Origin: Dicaeum eximium
Taxonomy: Eukaryota > Chordata > Aves > Passeriformes > Dicaeidae
Length of the DNA: 64,000 nucleotides
Direction: 5' to 3'
Assembly: GCA_013396995.1 (NCBI GenBank)
Contig: VWZP01001425.1
Coordinates: 226,793 to 290,792 of the forward strand
In this document: piece by piece, positions 21,649 to 33,400 of the stretch
Numbering within the stretch: the stretch's first letter is position 1
How the letters are laid out: each line of letters starts with the position of its first letter
Translations under genes and position numbers: made by a program
The notes under the pieces: model-generated
The model's input: only the letters and a program-made list of their open reading frames with translations
Databases searched by the model: none
Told to the model about the DNA's origin: nothing

Positions 21649-24097
21649 GTAGTCCCCTTTCTGTAGCATCATGTCTGGGGGTTGATTTATTCCAAGGAGC
21701 AGAGCCAGCTCTTCCCAAGGGGAAGTGTCATCAGGACCTGCTCTGCCTTAGGAGGAAGAATGCTGTGTCCAGCTGCAGCTCCGTGAGGCAGCCAGAGCCC
21801 ATCTCTGCTAGAGCTGAGTGGGGAGGGTTGGTCATTGGGGTCAGGTGTCTAACTATGAATAATGAGGGAAGGGAAGCGTGGTAAACACAGAATTCTTCTT
21901 TTCTGGAAGAATCATGCTTTAGGCCTGTCTGGTGGACTTCTGCTGTGGGAGTCTATTGATAAAGGAGCTTATTTTGGACTTAGGGCTGTAAGGATTCCTC
22001 TGGGTTTACTGCTAATTCTTTTAGGGGGTCTTTCATTGCAGAGGGCTTCTTCAGGGGTGAGGGCAATAGCCTACACCTGGTCCCTGTGTCTGACCATAGG
22101 AGCATCAGCGGCTGCTCCTTGGTGGTGTCATGCACCTGGTGGCTGTGAAACCACCTTGAACTGCCTACCTCAGGCAGCTCCTCTTGGGGTGTCCAGTGCA
22201 ATATTGTGGGTTTGGGTATATCATGTAACAAAAATACACATGATTTTTTTACTTGAAAGGAACTTTATTTGTGCACATAAGACTTTCATTATTAGTACTG
22301 TGAAAGCTATGTTGGGTTTTTCACTTGATTGCAGGGAAACTTGCTGCAGCAGGCTGGAGCTTTTTAGAAGAAAATCTCCCATGAAAAGCTGCAGGAACTT
22401 TAATTTTAAAAAAATGTCCACAGACCCTTGTGTAATAAAGCATTTGAAGCTGGGGCAGAGCAGCATGGGTTGAGGCTCTTTGAGTGCATTGATTACCCTT
22501 TTTGGAATCGGATCCATCTGCCAATTACCCCAGAAGTGGGGAGGGGGGGAAGAAATGCTCTTATTTTGGTATAAATATGTAATGCAGTGCATGGGAAAAG
22601 CAAATTCCCTGGATTCAAACCATATGGCTGGGCTGAGCGTGGGCACTGTCTGGTCTGTTATTAATGGATATTGTTAAGTCTGGGATCAATGTGGAGTAGC
22701 CCTGAATGCAGTGTCTGGTGGCCAGCAGGAACTGCTTGAGGTAGTTGAGGGGTAGCAGGTGGGGCTTGGGGGGTTTGGAACAGAAGTGGCTTTTCACCAT
22801 CAGCCTTTCCTGTGTGCCATGTTTGGAAAAATGTAGTTAAAGGAGAGAAGTGAATTTGCTTGGGATTTTGTGCTTCACTGAGACTTCATACACCTATGAC
22901 ACTTGATTTTTCTTTTTTGAATAGTTAATGACAGCAGTAGGAGTGTAACAGGTAGGAAAAGGAGAAGATGATGGAGAAGACCTCAGTGAGCTGGAACCCA
23001 CAAGGTTCTTGATGCTCCTGTCCTGCTTTTCTTCGCCCACCCTCTGGAGTCACTGTGTTTTTCTCCCTGGGGGTTTGATTTACACCAATGTGTAGTTTAC
23101 ATCTTTACTTCTCGTGGTTGTACAAGGTGTGTGCTTTGCAAGCATTGTCATAGTTGTGGAGGAGGCCATGCTCCTCCCAAGCTGGAAGCTCCCACGAGGT
23201 TTGTGCTGCTCTGAGGTCTCAGGGGCACCTGCCCAGCCCTGGAGGGTCCAGGCAGTGATGAAGGGGATGTTGGGCAGCTCCAGGCCCCTTGCTGAGTGAA
23301 GGTACATGAGTATCCATCCGTGGGTGACCACCTAAAGGAGCTTTTTCAGCTTTTTTCACTGGTATTGTCATCCTAACTTCCCCCCAGATCAGCACTGAAA
23401 CGAAGCAATGCCCCCTATATCTGATCTTCCCCCAGTTTCTCTGTTCCATTGGCTGTGTATCGACACGTTACATACAAGCCTTTGTATGTTAAAGCTGCCC
23501 ATTCCAGCTCTCAGTTGGTGTAATTCTGCTGTTAATAATTTAAATGATGAAGTAGAGTTGGTGAGAACAATAACCGTGAAACAGATGGAGCTGGGAGCAG
23601 TGCAGGGCATAAATCCGTGAAAACTCGAGGCTCTGCAGTGGAGCATCGAGTGGATTAGCGGCTCTGGGAGCGAGCCTGCTGCAGGAGGGGGCAGGTGGAG
23701 GAGCTCACCAACTCTGCCTGGCCTCTCTGCTCTTCCCTGAGACAAACCCAGCAAAACACCAAAGGCACAGCTACAAAGTACCCTCAGGAATACTGGGAAT
23801 GAAGCTGCCTGTGGTGTTTTGCGCTGCTCTTTCAGTTTGGTGCTCAGTCGGATGTTTTGACAAAATTCTCCCCTGCTCAAAGATGCTGGTTTTTATTCAC
23901 ACCCAAGGCCCTTCTTACTCATCTTGTCCTCAGTGTGGGTGGAGTGCAGGGATGAGTGAACTCCTTCAGCTCACGTGGGCTGACACCCTAAGGTCATATT
24001 GGCACAATCTCCAGCTTCTAATTAAAAAAGTTTGAGTGAAGCCTTGGCAGACAGGAGCTCCTGCACTCTGTCCTCACAGCTGTGTGTATTGCCCAGG
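21649..24097. other. unique non-coding DNA with the longest non-repeat open frame
   Basis: The plus-strand open frame 21862-22473 (203 codons) is the longest that is not explained by tandem repeats or CR1. Its conceptual product has a hydrophobic stretch near residues 46-58 (IPLGLLLILLGGL) and several Cys-rich patches but no domain that I recognise. Codon usage looks unstructured and there is no CpG promoter next to it. I treat it as a chance frame. The remaining sequence to 24097 is unique. Confidence 0.5.
23681..23694 (+). promoter_or_regulatory. possible CTCF-type core motif
   Basis: GCAGGAGGGGGCAG agrees with 12 of 14 positions of the core consensus CCASYAGRKGGCRS. The match is isolated, so this is a weak call. 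Confidence 0.15.
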
Positions 24098-24366
24098 TAC
24101 CAAGTGACAGGGCAAGAGGAAACAGCCTCAAGTTACACTAGGGGAGGTTTAGGTTTGGTACAGGAGAAGATTTCTTCATGGAAGGGGCTGTACAGCCCTG
24201 CTAGAGGCTGTCCAGGGGCTGTAGTCTCCATTGCTGCAAGTGTTCAAAAACTGTGTGGGTGTAACACTCGGAGATCTGCATTAGTGCTGAGCATGGTGGT
24301 GGTGCTGGGCTGAGGGTTGAACTTGATTATTTCAGAGATATTTTCTAACCTTAATGATTTTATGAT
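24098..24366 (+). mobile_element. CR1 LINE 3' fragment (about 270 bp)
   Basis: Begins with the conserved GACAGGGCAAGAGGAAACAG block and runs through GATTTCTTCATGG and the GAGGGTTGAACTTGAT segment to the terminal TAATGATTTTATGATTCTCT. The order of blocks is that of the CR1 3' region on the plus strand. The 3' end is intact and the 5' part is truncated. Confidence 0.95.
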
Positions 24367-25627
24367 TCTCTGTCTTCTCTGGATGTTATAGTTGCAGAGT
24401 CTTTAGGTCTCTTAAGTGGGAAGGGACAAGGTCTCCTTCCTATCCAGCCCTTCAGCTGTGCTGCCATGGCTCCAGCAGCTGGGACGTGCCTTGGTCTCTG
24501 CTCTGTCCACTCCTGCAAGTCTCCAGAGACTCTTGGAAAATAGCCTAAAATTTCATGGTTTCCAAGAAAGGATTAAAACAAATCACATTACAACAAAGTT
24601 TAGATAGAGTCCTGAAGTGGGTGTTTTAGGGGAAATTCCATGCTTTCCAAGCACCCAAATGTGAATTTGCATGTCTGGAAGGGTCTCTGTGCCTGGTGGA
24701 TGCCGGCAGTGGTGCCACAGCTGGGGTGTCAGGTGTGGCTGAGCCCAGCTCCCCTTGCCCAGCACAGCTCCATGGGAGCACGGCTCACTCCTAACGAGTC
24801 GGGCTTGTCACGGGAGGAGAGATGAGGTGGGATCTGCAGATTGCTGAACCTTACTGCGCTTCATTCCAGGCAGACGTGCTGAGCAGGCAGGAGGGGCTGT
24901 GGGCCCTGGGCTCTGGGCTCTGGGCTCCGGGAGCCGCTGTGCCCAGCCCTCACAGTGCAGCTCGCCGCGCTCAGGGCCGCGTCCCTGCGCCCTCCTCGCA
25001 GAGCCTGGGATCTGGCCCTGACATTTCATTATGCTGATTTGAGCTGGCATGAGGAGAACTTGTGGACAGGCTCCAGTCTTGTAAGGGAGAGGAAAGAGTG
25101 GAAAAAGCAAACCATAAATTAAAATAATAACGGTATGGGCCAACAAACAGCACACACATGTGCAACAAAGAGAGGCGACCTAATAAATACATTCACTTTG
25201 ATTTACGGCATTGTGATAATCCAGACCGTCATCCTCGCTGTGCTTGGGAGGGTTTTTGTGTGGTGATGAAGGACAAAATCAATGGTGGGTCTTTTCATTC
25301 TTTTGATAAGAAGAAAATAATTCCCCCTCTGTGTTCTGCCAGTCTTGGGACTTGGCTTCAAAACCCGTATAAATCTGTAAAAATGTAATTCTGCCTTAGG
25401 AGCCTTTTCCTCCCGCTCCTGGAGGAGGGTTTTCCTGGAGGTGTTTGAGCTCTGCTCACAGGCCTGGCTGCTCTGGCCCACCTTCACCTTCCCCTCCTGT
25501 TCGCTCGGCTGGGGATGGCCTGTCCTGCCCTTGATTTGATTCCTTTGAAGTGAATAATGCACCTGAAATTCTGCTGCAAGAACAGAACAAACATCCTTTG
25601 GGGCTGTAAGAGACAGAGGGTTCTTAA
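24367..25627. other. unique non-coding DNA, GC-rich in the middle
   Basis: Contains an octamer ATTTGCAT at 24665-24672 and the G-rich heptamer array at 24893-24931 (listed separately). No exon or other repeat is recognised. Confidence 0.5.
24893..24931 (+). repeat. GGGCTCT heptamer array, G-quadruplex motif
   Basis: Six G-tracts of at least three G lie at 24893-24896, 24901-24903, 24908-24910, 24915-24917, 24922-24924 and 24929-24931, separated by four-base spacers (CTGT, CCCT, CTCT, CTCT, CTCC). The seven-base periodicity makes it a short tandem repeat and also a canonical four-tract G-quadruplex motif. Confidence 0.85.
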
Positions 25628-25762
25628 TATCACAGAATCATGGAATGGTTTTGGAAGGCACCTTACAGCTCACCCTGTTCCACCCCCTGCTGTGGGTGGG
25701 AACTATCCCAGGGTGCTTCCACCATCCCAGGGTACTCCAGAGCCCATCCAACCTGGTTGTTT
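25628..25762 (-). mobile_element. CR1 LINE 3' fragment, diverged (about 130 bp)
   Basis: Starts with ATCACAGAATCATGGAATGG and a diverged version of the GGAAGGGACCTTAAAGATCA block, then continues into CR1 3'-region sequence up to about 25762. Contains a small internal duplication of a CATCCCAGGGT-like word. Confidence 0.88.
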
Positions 25763-27129
25763 TTGGGGTTTGTTTCTCTGATTCCATGTACACAGTAGAA
25801 AACACTGTGTTTAAATTGATAAAAATATTGATAAAATTAGCCTGTTTTGTTTACATGTTATTTTACTATCAGCCTCATCCTCCTCATCATGTGATATTTA
25901 TGAAAAGAAAATACAGCATTCTTAGAAATACTTTTCCAGATATAAATAAAAATTCCTTCTTTGCCTGCCCTCAACCAAGGATATTTAGAAAAATTAAACA
26001 TATAAACTCTTTTCTTCTCTCTGTGGAATTAGCTGATGAGTAATTTAATATATGTGCTTTGTGGTGCATTATTGTGCAATATATTTCATTAGCTTTAAGT
26101 GCATTAGCTGATACTTTAAATTCTATGAAAATGGGAGTGTAGTTTTGAGCTCGAGCTTTTTGCACAGTGTGGGCACGTTCTTCCAGAGCTGGATTAGCAA
26201 ACACTTCATTTCAGTGTACATATAGCACAGCCCTGGCAGGAAAGTTTTGAAGTTTGTGCATAGAAAACACAATTATTGACAGATTAAATTATCAGGGTAA
26301 ACCTAATAGATGTTTTTTGTGGGTTTTTTTGCTTTGTTTTTAATGTAGGGAACCCCCATTTCTTCCTGCTAAATGTGTCCATGGTGTTCTGTGTTACAAA
26401 GGCTTCCAAAGGCTTTCCTGCTGTCTGGGAGGGTGGCTGTGTTAGGTGTGTGTATCCAGAATACGGCACAGGCTGGATTTCTGGAATGGGGAGATGGCGT
26501 GAGGAAAGGTGGGATCCACCCCACAGGGCAGCCAGGGGGGCTGGAGTGATGCTGGGACCCCCAGGCACGGCATGCCGGGGTCACACGGAGGGATTCCCCT
26601 CACTGGATACAGCTGGGCTTCTGCACTTGGCAGACTGTTCCATTCCAGCCCCTGAGCATCCCTGCTCTCGCTCAGGGTCCAGGACCTATTCTTCCACGTT
26701 CTGTGCGATTTTTAAATCACTTTCCTGTGGCCTTTAACCCCCACAGATTACATTTTGGGGAACTGCAGAGGACAAACCTGCTGTCAGGGCAGAAAATCAA
26801 ATTTTTTTATGTGATGTTGTTGCATTAAAAGGGCCAATCTCGTGTCATGTAACATGTGAATAATGGGACTAGCATGTGATGTCAAAAATTTCCAACTGCC
26901 TCATAAATAAATGCAGTCCCTCCCCTCCCCCCAAAAGGTCACCCCGCTTGAACCCGGGCTCGCATCCCAAATTACCAAGGCGCTCAGAGTCAAGGTTAAA
27001 GGTACAGTATCCCCTTTCAAAAGGCACATGTCAGTGTCTGTGCTGGGAATGATAAATAATGCCTGGAACAGGCTATCAATTTCCCAGGGCCCTCCTCCCC
27101 TGGCTGCCGTGCCGAACTTTGCCGAGCCC

Positions 27130-27153
27130 GGGGCTGGGGCTGGGGCTGGGGCT
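27130..27153 (+). repeat. GGGGCT hexamer repeat, strong G-quadruplex motif
   Basis: Four perfect GGGGCT units in tandem, followed by degenerate GTGGCT units to about 27165. Four tracts of four G separated by two-base CT loops are a textbook stable G-quadruplex motif on the plus strand. Confidence 0.9.
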
Positions 27154-28389
27154 GTGGCTGTGCTGGCTCCTGCCCTGGCACTGGGGCACTGGCCTAGCAG
27201 CTGCTGCCTCTCTGGGTGAGTGCAGCCTGTCAGTGCCACCACCCTTGGCCCAGAAAACTCCTTTGGAGAGCTGATTTTACACGTTTATGTTCAAAGCTCT
27301 ATGAGCCCGTAAGTCATTAAGGTTGCAAAAATCAAGCAACGAACTGAAAAATTTTGGAAATGCTCAAGTTTTCACATAAACCCTGACTTGCCCTCCCTGA
27401 GTGGATGTGCCTGACCCAGCCTGAAATGCCATTGGTTTGTGGGGCTCCTCTTGGAGAGGCCTTGGCTGATGTGGGCACAGGGAGCAGAGGTGCTGAAGGT
27501 GGGAATGTCCCACTTCTCCTTCCCCCACTGCTCCTGCCTCTGTGGACAAGCTGAACAGTACACAGGCTCCAAAATTTATTCTTTTCTGCTCGATTCATCA
27601 CCTGGTGAGTGGCATTGGGACTTGGGAAAATACCCTCAGCACTTCCTTGTGAAATACTGTTATCATATGGTATAAAGCCAAAATAAATTGCTTTTAAGCC
27701 CTTTTTGCACAGAGGCAGCAGAGTTGCCATGGTTAGGGTCCTGTGCAGGAGTTATGTACCTGAATTTGGTTGAAATGAGGCTGTGTCTACAGCCAACAGA
27801 GAACTTGGTTGGTGATTCAGCAGCACCCCATAGCATACTCTGCTGTGCTCGCTAAATGGGGTCAGGCTCCTGGCCAATGATGGCAAATTAGCACAGAATT
27901 CAGGCACCTGTAATAATGCATATGCAACACAGGGACAAATTAAGGGTGAATAGGTAAATTTAATGATAGTATTTTCTAGTTTTTTGCAACTTAAGCATTT
28001 TACACATAGGGTTTGTTTGTTTTTTTTTTAAATAATCACCATGTGTAGTTCTTGGAGGGGGCAGCCACAAAAGCTGGTGTTTACCATGGAGAATGTGTGG
28101 CCACTGGGAAGTGTGGGCCACTCAAGTGGCTTGGCCAAGGGGCTCCCATCAGCTGTGGGGCTGGAGGGCGCTTTCTGCTCCTCTGCTGCAGCTATGGGTT
28201 TAACGATCTCCAGACACTTTGTGTTCTAGGCTTACTGTGCATTGGGGTTGTGCTGTCTCAGGGCTTTGGCAGTTTGGCTGGGGGTCTCTGTCCTTCCTGA
28301 GGAGCGGTGGTGGGCGCAGCCGTCACCCACAGGTGTCTGCTGCTGGTGGAGGTGGGTGCAGCTGTTTGAGCAGGGCTCCCTGTGGGACT

Positions 28390-28437
28390 GATGAACCCTC
28401 TCGGGGAGTTGGACAGATGAACCCTCTCAGGGAGTGG
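28390..28437. repeat. 26-bp tandem duplication
   Basis: GATGAACCCTCTC at 28390 recurs at 28416 with period 26. The two copies differ at a few positions. Confidence 0.85.
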
Positions 28438-29233
28438 CTCTGACAGGTTGGGGCACTGTCCCTCCCTGGGGAGCCGTTTGTCCGCGGCCTCGGGCACCCT
28501 GTGCCACATTGTCCCCTCCTGTGACCGTGCACGGAGCAGGGGCTGCTGAAATCAGACTTGCCGAGGAGCTGGGGTCCCACTGGGGACAGCAGCCCACCCT
28601 GCTGCACCCCTCTGTGCCCCCAAACCCTGCTGGGTGCTCAGGCAGATGGAGGGGTGACCTCAGCCCTGAGGAACGGCACATCCCTGGTGCAGCTGTTGCT
28701 TAGCCAAGGGAGGGATGGAGCTGATGTCACTGGTCCAGCAGGGATCATTAGCCACATATTTGGTATTAACCAGCAGCTGTGGTGGAGCTTCCCAGTCTTA
28801 GATGATGAGGTGTCTGTGTGGTACCTCTTGGCACACGTTTTTACCTGGTGCCTGCTCAAAGTTATTGCCTGGCAGCTGCATCAGCCCAGAGTGTGGCCAG
28901 GTTGAATCTGCTGCCTGATAGCAAGCTGAGTGAGGACCTTTGGAAAGAACTTGCAAGAGTTAATAAATTCTGTAGTCTTTTGTGAATTTGAAACTTTTCC
29001 TTTAAAAAGTGTTTAAAAATGCCTTTTCTATCCCTGGCTCTGTGCTAATGAAATGCTGAGTGCCACATTTGTGGTGGGTCACTTCCCTGAGATAGGGGGA
29101 TGATAATTTGGGAGGTGAAGCCCGTCCCTGCCCAAGGAATATCCTGTCTTCTCCTTTTTACTGGTAGTGCTTTTTTGTTAAATTGTACTTAGACTAGCAG
29201 TAGATGAACTAGTTGGGCACATAAAACCCATAT

Positions 29234-29330
29234 TCATGGAATCACAGACTCATTTGGGTTGGAGGGGACCTTAAAGCTCCTCTTGTTCCACCCCCAGCCA
29301 GGGCAGGGGCACCTTCCACTAGAATTCCAC
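29234..29330 (-). mobile_element. CR1 LINE 3' fragment (about 95 bp)
   Basis: Begins TCATGGAATCACAGACTC, with the GGAGGGGACCTTAAAGCTCC block and the GGCAGGGGCACCTTCCACTA segment that follows in reverse-complemented CR1. Similarity fades at about 29330. The 34/56-bp minisatellite lies just downstream. Confidence 0.92.
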
Positions 29331-29398
29331 ATTCCCGTTTACTGACAGGGAAAGAATGGGGTTCTATGGAGCTGGGTGTGTAGGAGGCTGGCAGTGGG

Positions 29399-29636
29399 AG
29401 CAGGTGTTGGTGGCACTGCCAGGGTGGCTGTCAGAGCCGGGTGCTGGCACTGAGAGCAGGTGCTGTTGGCACTGCCAGGGTGGCTCTCAGAGCCGGGTGC
29501 TGGCAGTGCCGGGGTGGCTCTCAGAGCCGGGTGCTGGCAGTGCCGGGGTGGCTCTCAGAGCCGGGTGCTGGCAGTGAGAGCAGGTGCTGTTGGCAGTGCC
29601 AGGGTGGCTCTCAGAGCCGGGTGCTGGCCGTGCTGC
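29399..29636. repeat. 34/56-bp GC-rich minisatellite, five copies
   Basis: The word AGAGCCGGGTGCTGGC occurs at about 29433, 29489, 29523, 29557 and 29613. Spacings are 56, 34, 34 and 56, so long units flank two short ones. Long units carry an extra 22 bases containing GAGAGCAGGTGCTGTTGG. CpG density rises immediately downstream (about 29620-29715). Open frames through it are repeat artefacts. Confidence 0.93.
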
Positions 29637-30163
29637 CCGGGCCGTGCCCGTAGCGGCTCCAGCGCGGCCGCCGCAGCTCCATCTGCTTTGGCTTTGTTCG
29701 CCCGCGCAGGGGAGGGAGGTGCTGCCTGTGGTCAGGGGCCAAACTGCATGTCATATTTCATTACCTTCATTAGCTACTACAGGAGGCTGTGTTAAAAGGG
29801 AGAAGGTTGTGCTTAACTCTTCAGCTGCCAGGGGCTTATTTTCTGAATGCATTTTTAATTCTGCTTCCTGCTCTTCTCAATGTGTCTTCACCTTTGTTTT
29901 GAGCTTATCAAATCCATAAATCACGTTTCTGCCCAGGGTTCTGCCCCTTGGTGCTGAAGAAGTGCAGGCTGTTCCCAGCTCGCTGCTCAGACAGCTGCCG
30001 AACCATCTGGAAACAGTTACAGGAGCAGGAGTGTAAACCCAAAAGGGAAAATGTGTTTAGCATTATTAGAACTTTCTATTTTGTCCACAGTTGTCTTTTT
30101 CTTTTTCACCTCTCCCTGTTCTGGTGATTTAATGTTGCTGATTTGCCCAGAGAAGCTGTAGCT
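29637..30163. other. unique DNA, short CpG-rich patch then AT-rich
   Basis: The first 80 bases are CpG-rich and contain GCGGCCGC-like words. The rest is AT-rich unique DNA. No exon is recognised. Confidence 0.5.
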
Positions 30164-30312
30164 GCCCCATCACTGTAATGTTGAAGGCCAGGTTGGACAG
30201 GGTTTGGAGCAGCCTGGGACAGTGGAAGGTGTCCCTGCCATGGCAGGGGTGGGATTGGATGGGCTTTGAGGTCCTTTCCAACCCAAACCAGTCTGTGTTT
30301 CCATGATTTCCT
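30164..30312 (+). mobile_element. CR1 LINE 3' fragment (about 150 bp)
   Basis: Contains GAAGGCCAGGTTGGACAGGG, then GGTGTCCCTGCCATGGCAGG, and ends with a TTTCCAACCCAAACC block and a degenerate tail. The block order is that of the CR1 3' end on the plus strand. Confidence 0.94.
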
Positions 30313-30353
30313 TTGGGAGAAGTAAGGGCAAAGGGACACTTTGTGAACAAAAT

Positions 30354-30432
30354 GTCACAGAATGGTGGATTGGTTTGGAAGGGACCTTAAAGATTATCCA
30401 GTTCCAACATTGCCATGGACAGGGTGTTGGCT
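30354..30432 (-). mobile_element. CR1 LINE 3' fragment (about 80 bp), inverted relative to its neighbour
   Basis: TGGTTTGGAAGGGACCTTAA and the following ATTGCCATGGACAGGGT are reverse-complemented CR1 3' sequence. It lies 41 bases beyond the plus-strand copy at 30164-30312, with the two 3' ends facing each other, so the pair forms an inverted repeat. Confidence 0.9.
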
Positions 30433-33400
30433 CTAATTTAATCCCACTGTAACCCTGGCACTGCCAGCAGAGCTCACAGTGCTGCCTGGAGGCGTGACTG
30501 TTTCCAGAAGGAAGCAGGATGAGCCATGGAGAGCTGTTTCTTGGGGAGCCACACAGTGGGCTGGGCTGGGCAGGAAACTCAGCTCCTCTCAGCTGCTGGG
30601 GGCTGCAAATGCCTTTGGGTGTCACCCACCTTATGTCTGTCTACAAAAACATAGGAAAGGATTTACAGCTCCAGATGTTTTCATTGGTACTTCTGTATTA
30701 CAGATTTACAGTAGGACCAAAACCAAACTGTGTATTAATTAGTAAAAAAATTAATGAGCAAGAGACTATAAACCCAGCCCCATTTCCCTCTCACTCTGTA
30801 AATCTCCATTTTCCCAGGCAAGTATCTGGCTGGTATTTGTTCCAGCATTTTACAGAGATAGGCTGAGGCGTAATCTGCACCAAGGCAAGATAGCAGGGAG
30901 GATTAAGATTTAGCTTTTTATCTGATAGCAACAACAGCACATCCAGTATCTCCTCTATTATTCTTAAAATTCCAAAAGCCTGCATTCTGAAATTACTCAA
31001 ATTTTTAAAGGGCATGTGTGAGGGGCATTTGTGGCTCTGCCTGTAATGTCAAGCCTGCAGTGCTTTTTCTGCAAATTTAATGAAAATTTGGATTTGGAAT
31101 GAGGGTTTTTACTTGTCTGTGTTTTGTCTGGGACAGATGATGGCTATGTCAAATTGTAAACCCTTAGTAAAAGGTACTTTTTGATGGGAAAGCCCACACC
31201 ACCATAGCCAGAGCACTGTGATTAAAAAATGAGGCAGAACAGCAAAATACTGCTTTTAATTTATCATTTAATGGTGGAATAAGGCTTGTTTACTTCTTCT
31301 TTTTCATCTCCTGTGCTGCTAAGTCTTTCAGCCATTCTTTTGAAATGTATTTTATAGTAAAACCTCGGTGGTTACATTGCCTAGGGGTTTAGTGTCCGTT
31401 TTCAAGAAAGGGAGTATTTTTAAGCTTAAAAAAATATTCTGCTGACTGATTATGTTTCAGCATTTGAGTTGAATGCTGCTGCCTTGATATATGCTTATTA
31501 TACCAGCAATTTAAAAATAATTCTTTTGAATCCCATGAATTCAGAAGGTTTGGTAACGTGTGTGCGTTATACACACAATAGAATTTTTATTCTATTTCAA
31601 GTAATTAGCTCAGTTTTACATGGTTGCTGCATGCTGTAGTTATTTTTAATAATAGCAGTAAATCCAGTTGCACATGTGTTGGGTGATGTGTCCAGCCAGC
31701 ATCGAAGCAGAGGTGCCCATTGGTCCTGGGGACTGCCGAGAGGTGACAGCCTGGAGTCCCAGCTCCTGCCCAGTGCCAGTCCCAGCGTCCTGGGGCTGCC
31801 CAGTGCCCTCTCCCAGCAGGGCTTTGGCATCCCCAGCAGTCACAGCTCATCGGGGAGCTGGGAGCTTCTCCTGCCTCCGTGGCCCTCATCCCAAGGAGAG
31901 GGGAGAAGGCAGACCTGGCAGGCTGGACCCTTCTCCAAGGCTTTTGCTGGAGTCAAAGTTGACCTTGTCACGTGCAACAATTTTTCTTTGCCCTGGCTGC
32001 TGTTGGTGCAGCCCAGGGTAAAACGTGGACTTTAGTCCCACAACTAAACCAGGCTGTGCCAGGCTCTGTGCACGCTGGGGTGATGATGACCCAGCCCAGC
32101 TCACCACTGAGGTCCTGCAGCTGATGTGGTACCTGGGAGCTGTTCTAATCCTTGGGATGCAAACATGCAGAAACACAGGGATTGCCATGAGAAGCCTCTC
32201 AGGCTGTGGCTCTTGCAGCAAGACCTCAAATCAATTCTCCTCCATGTCAAGAGCATTTGGCCTTAGACACAGCAGAGACAGTCACTTCTCATTGCCAAGT
32301 CAGGTTTCAAAGCCTGTTTGCCCAGGTGCTCGTTCTGTTGTCCTCAGTGGAAGAACCTCAGGCAAGTCTGTGCTGAGCAGGAATGAGCCCTGACTCGCTC
32401 GTGCTGAGCACTCCCAGAGCCCTTAGGCCTGATCCCAGCCCTGGCTGCCTGAGCCTCTGCCCAGGGCTGCTCCCAGCAGGAATCTGCACTGGAGTCAGCT
32501 GGCATGGGCACCATATGCTCAGGAGATGGGTGGAGATAGATCCTCCTTTAACACTCCAGTTCCCCCTGAAAACTTGATGTAACTATAATCCTACATACTT
32601 AGTCATGTGGATATTCCCAAACCACATTCCTCTTGTTTTTCCTGGGATGAGTAAACACCTGCATGAGTGCTAAAGGAGATCTCCTGCAAAGCCCTGTTGC
32701 TGAAAGAACAGCTAAGGGATGTGTTCTGTAAAACCCAGATCTTCCTCAGGCTTACAGCTGGAGAGCACGGCCAGAGTAGGGATGTTCCCACACAGGGGGG
32801 GCTGGGAATTATCACGTGCTGCAGAGTGTTAATGCCTTGCATTATTTGCACAAGGTTTGCTTGATTTTTCTGGGCATCTAAACAGAAGGTTGAGTGGGAA
32901 GTGTGGAACAAGATGTGACTTCCTGGCTGTGAGAAGACACAGGAGGTGAAATGTGGAGGAAGGTGCTGGGGGTCTGCAGAGATGGGGGAAGGCATTTGCC
33001 TCTGCCTGCATGAGGCTGCTGTTTCTACACAGTGCCACTTCAGCGTGCCCCACTTATTGTCCGCTAGGAAAATCCAGGGCTTTGTCTTCAAGATAAAAGT
33101 GGAAACAGTAAAGAGCACCGAGTCTCCAGCAGCACCGTGGCTGTCTCCAGCTCGTGCCCCAGGAGTTACTTTTGCTCTGGGGGGGCTGTGCCCACCCTGG
33201 GCCACAGCTGGGACTAGGTGTTCACCAGGAGCTGCTTCTCTCTGCACAAATTACCCAAGTGCATGTAAAAATGGCCAAGGAAACAAAACACATAGAAAAT
33301 CAGTGTATGCTGCAGCAGTCCTTTGATCACAGGTCTCTCTTTGGTCTTTCCAAGACCGGTGTTCAGGGATGGAAAGGACGAGCAGTGTGGTCCTGTGGCA

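Larger units (their letters stand above)
25763..29233. other. unique non-coding DNA
   Basis: AT-rich to about 26280, then mixed. The GGGGCT repeat at 27130-27153 and a 26-bp duplication at 28390-28437 are listed separately. GC-rich stretches at 28240-28720 carry several open frames with no recognisable domain. No exon or RNA gene is recognised. Confidence 0.5.

Noticed and set aside
27729..27742. RFX X-box-like GTTGCCATGGTTAG
   Set aside because: Only the first half matches the consensus well. The second half-site is degraded, so it is not worth a feature.
32603..33247. 214-codon minus-strand open frame
   Set aside because: No domain, no splice or promoter context and mixed composition. A frame of this size is expected occasionally in 64 kb of non-coding DNA.
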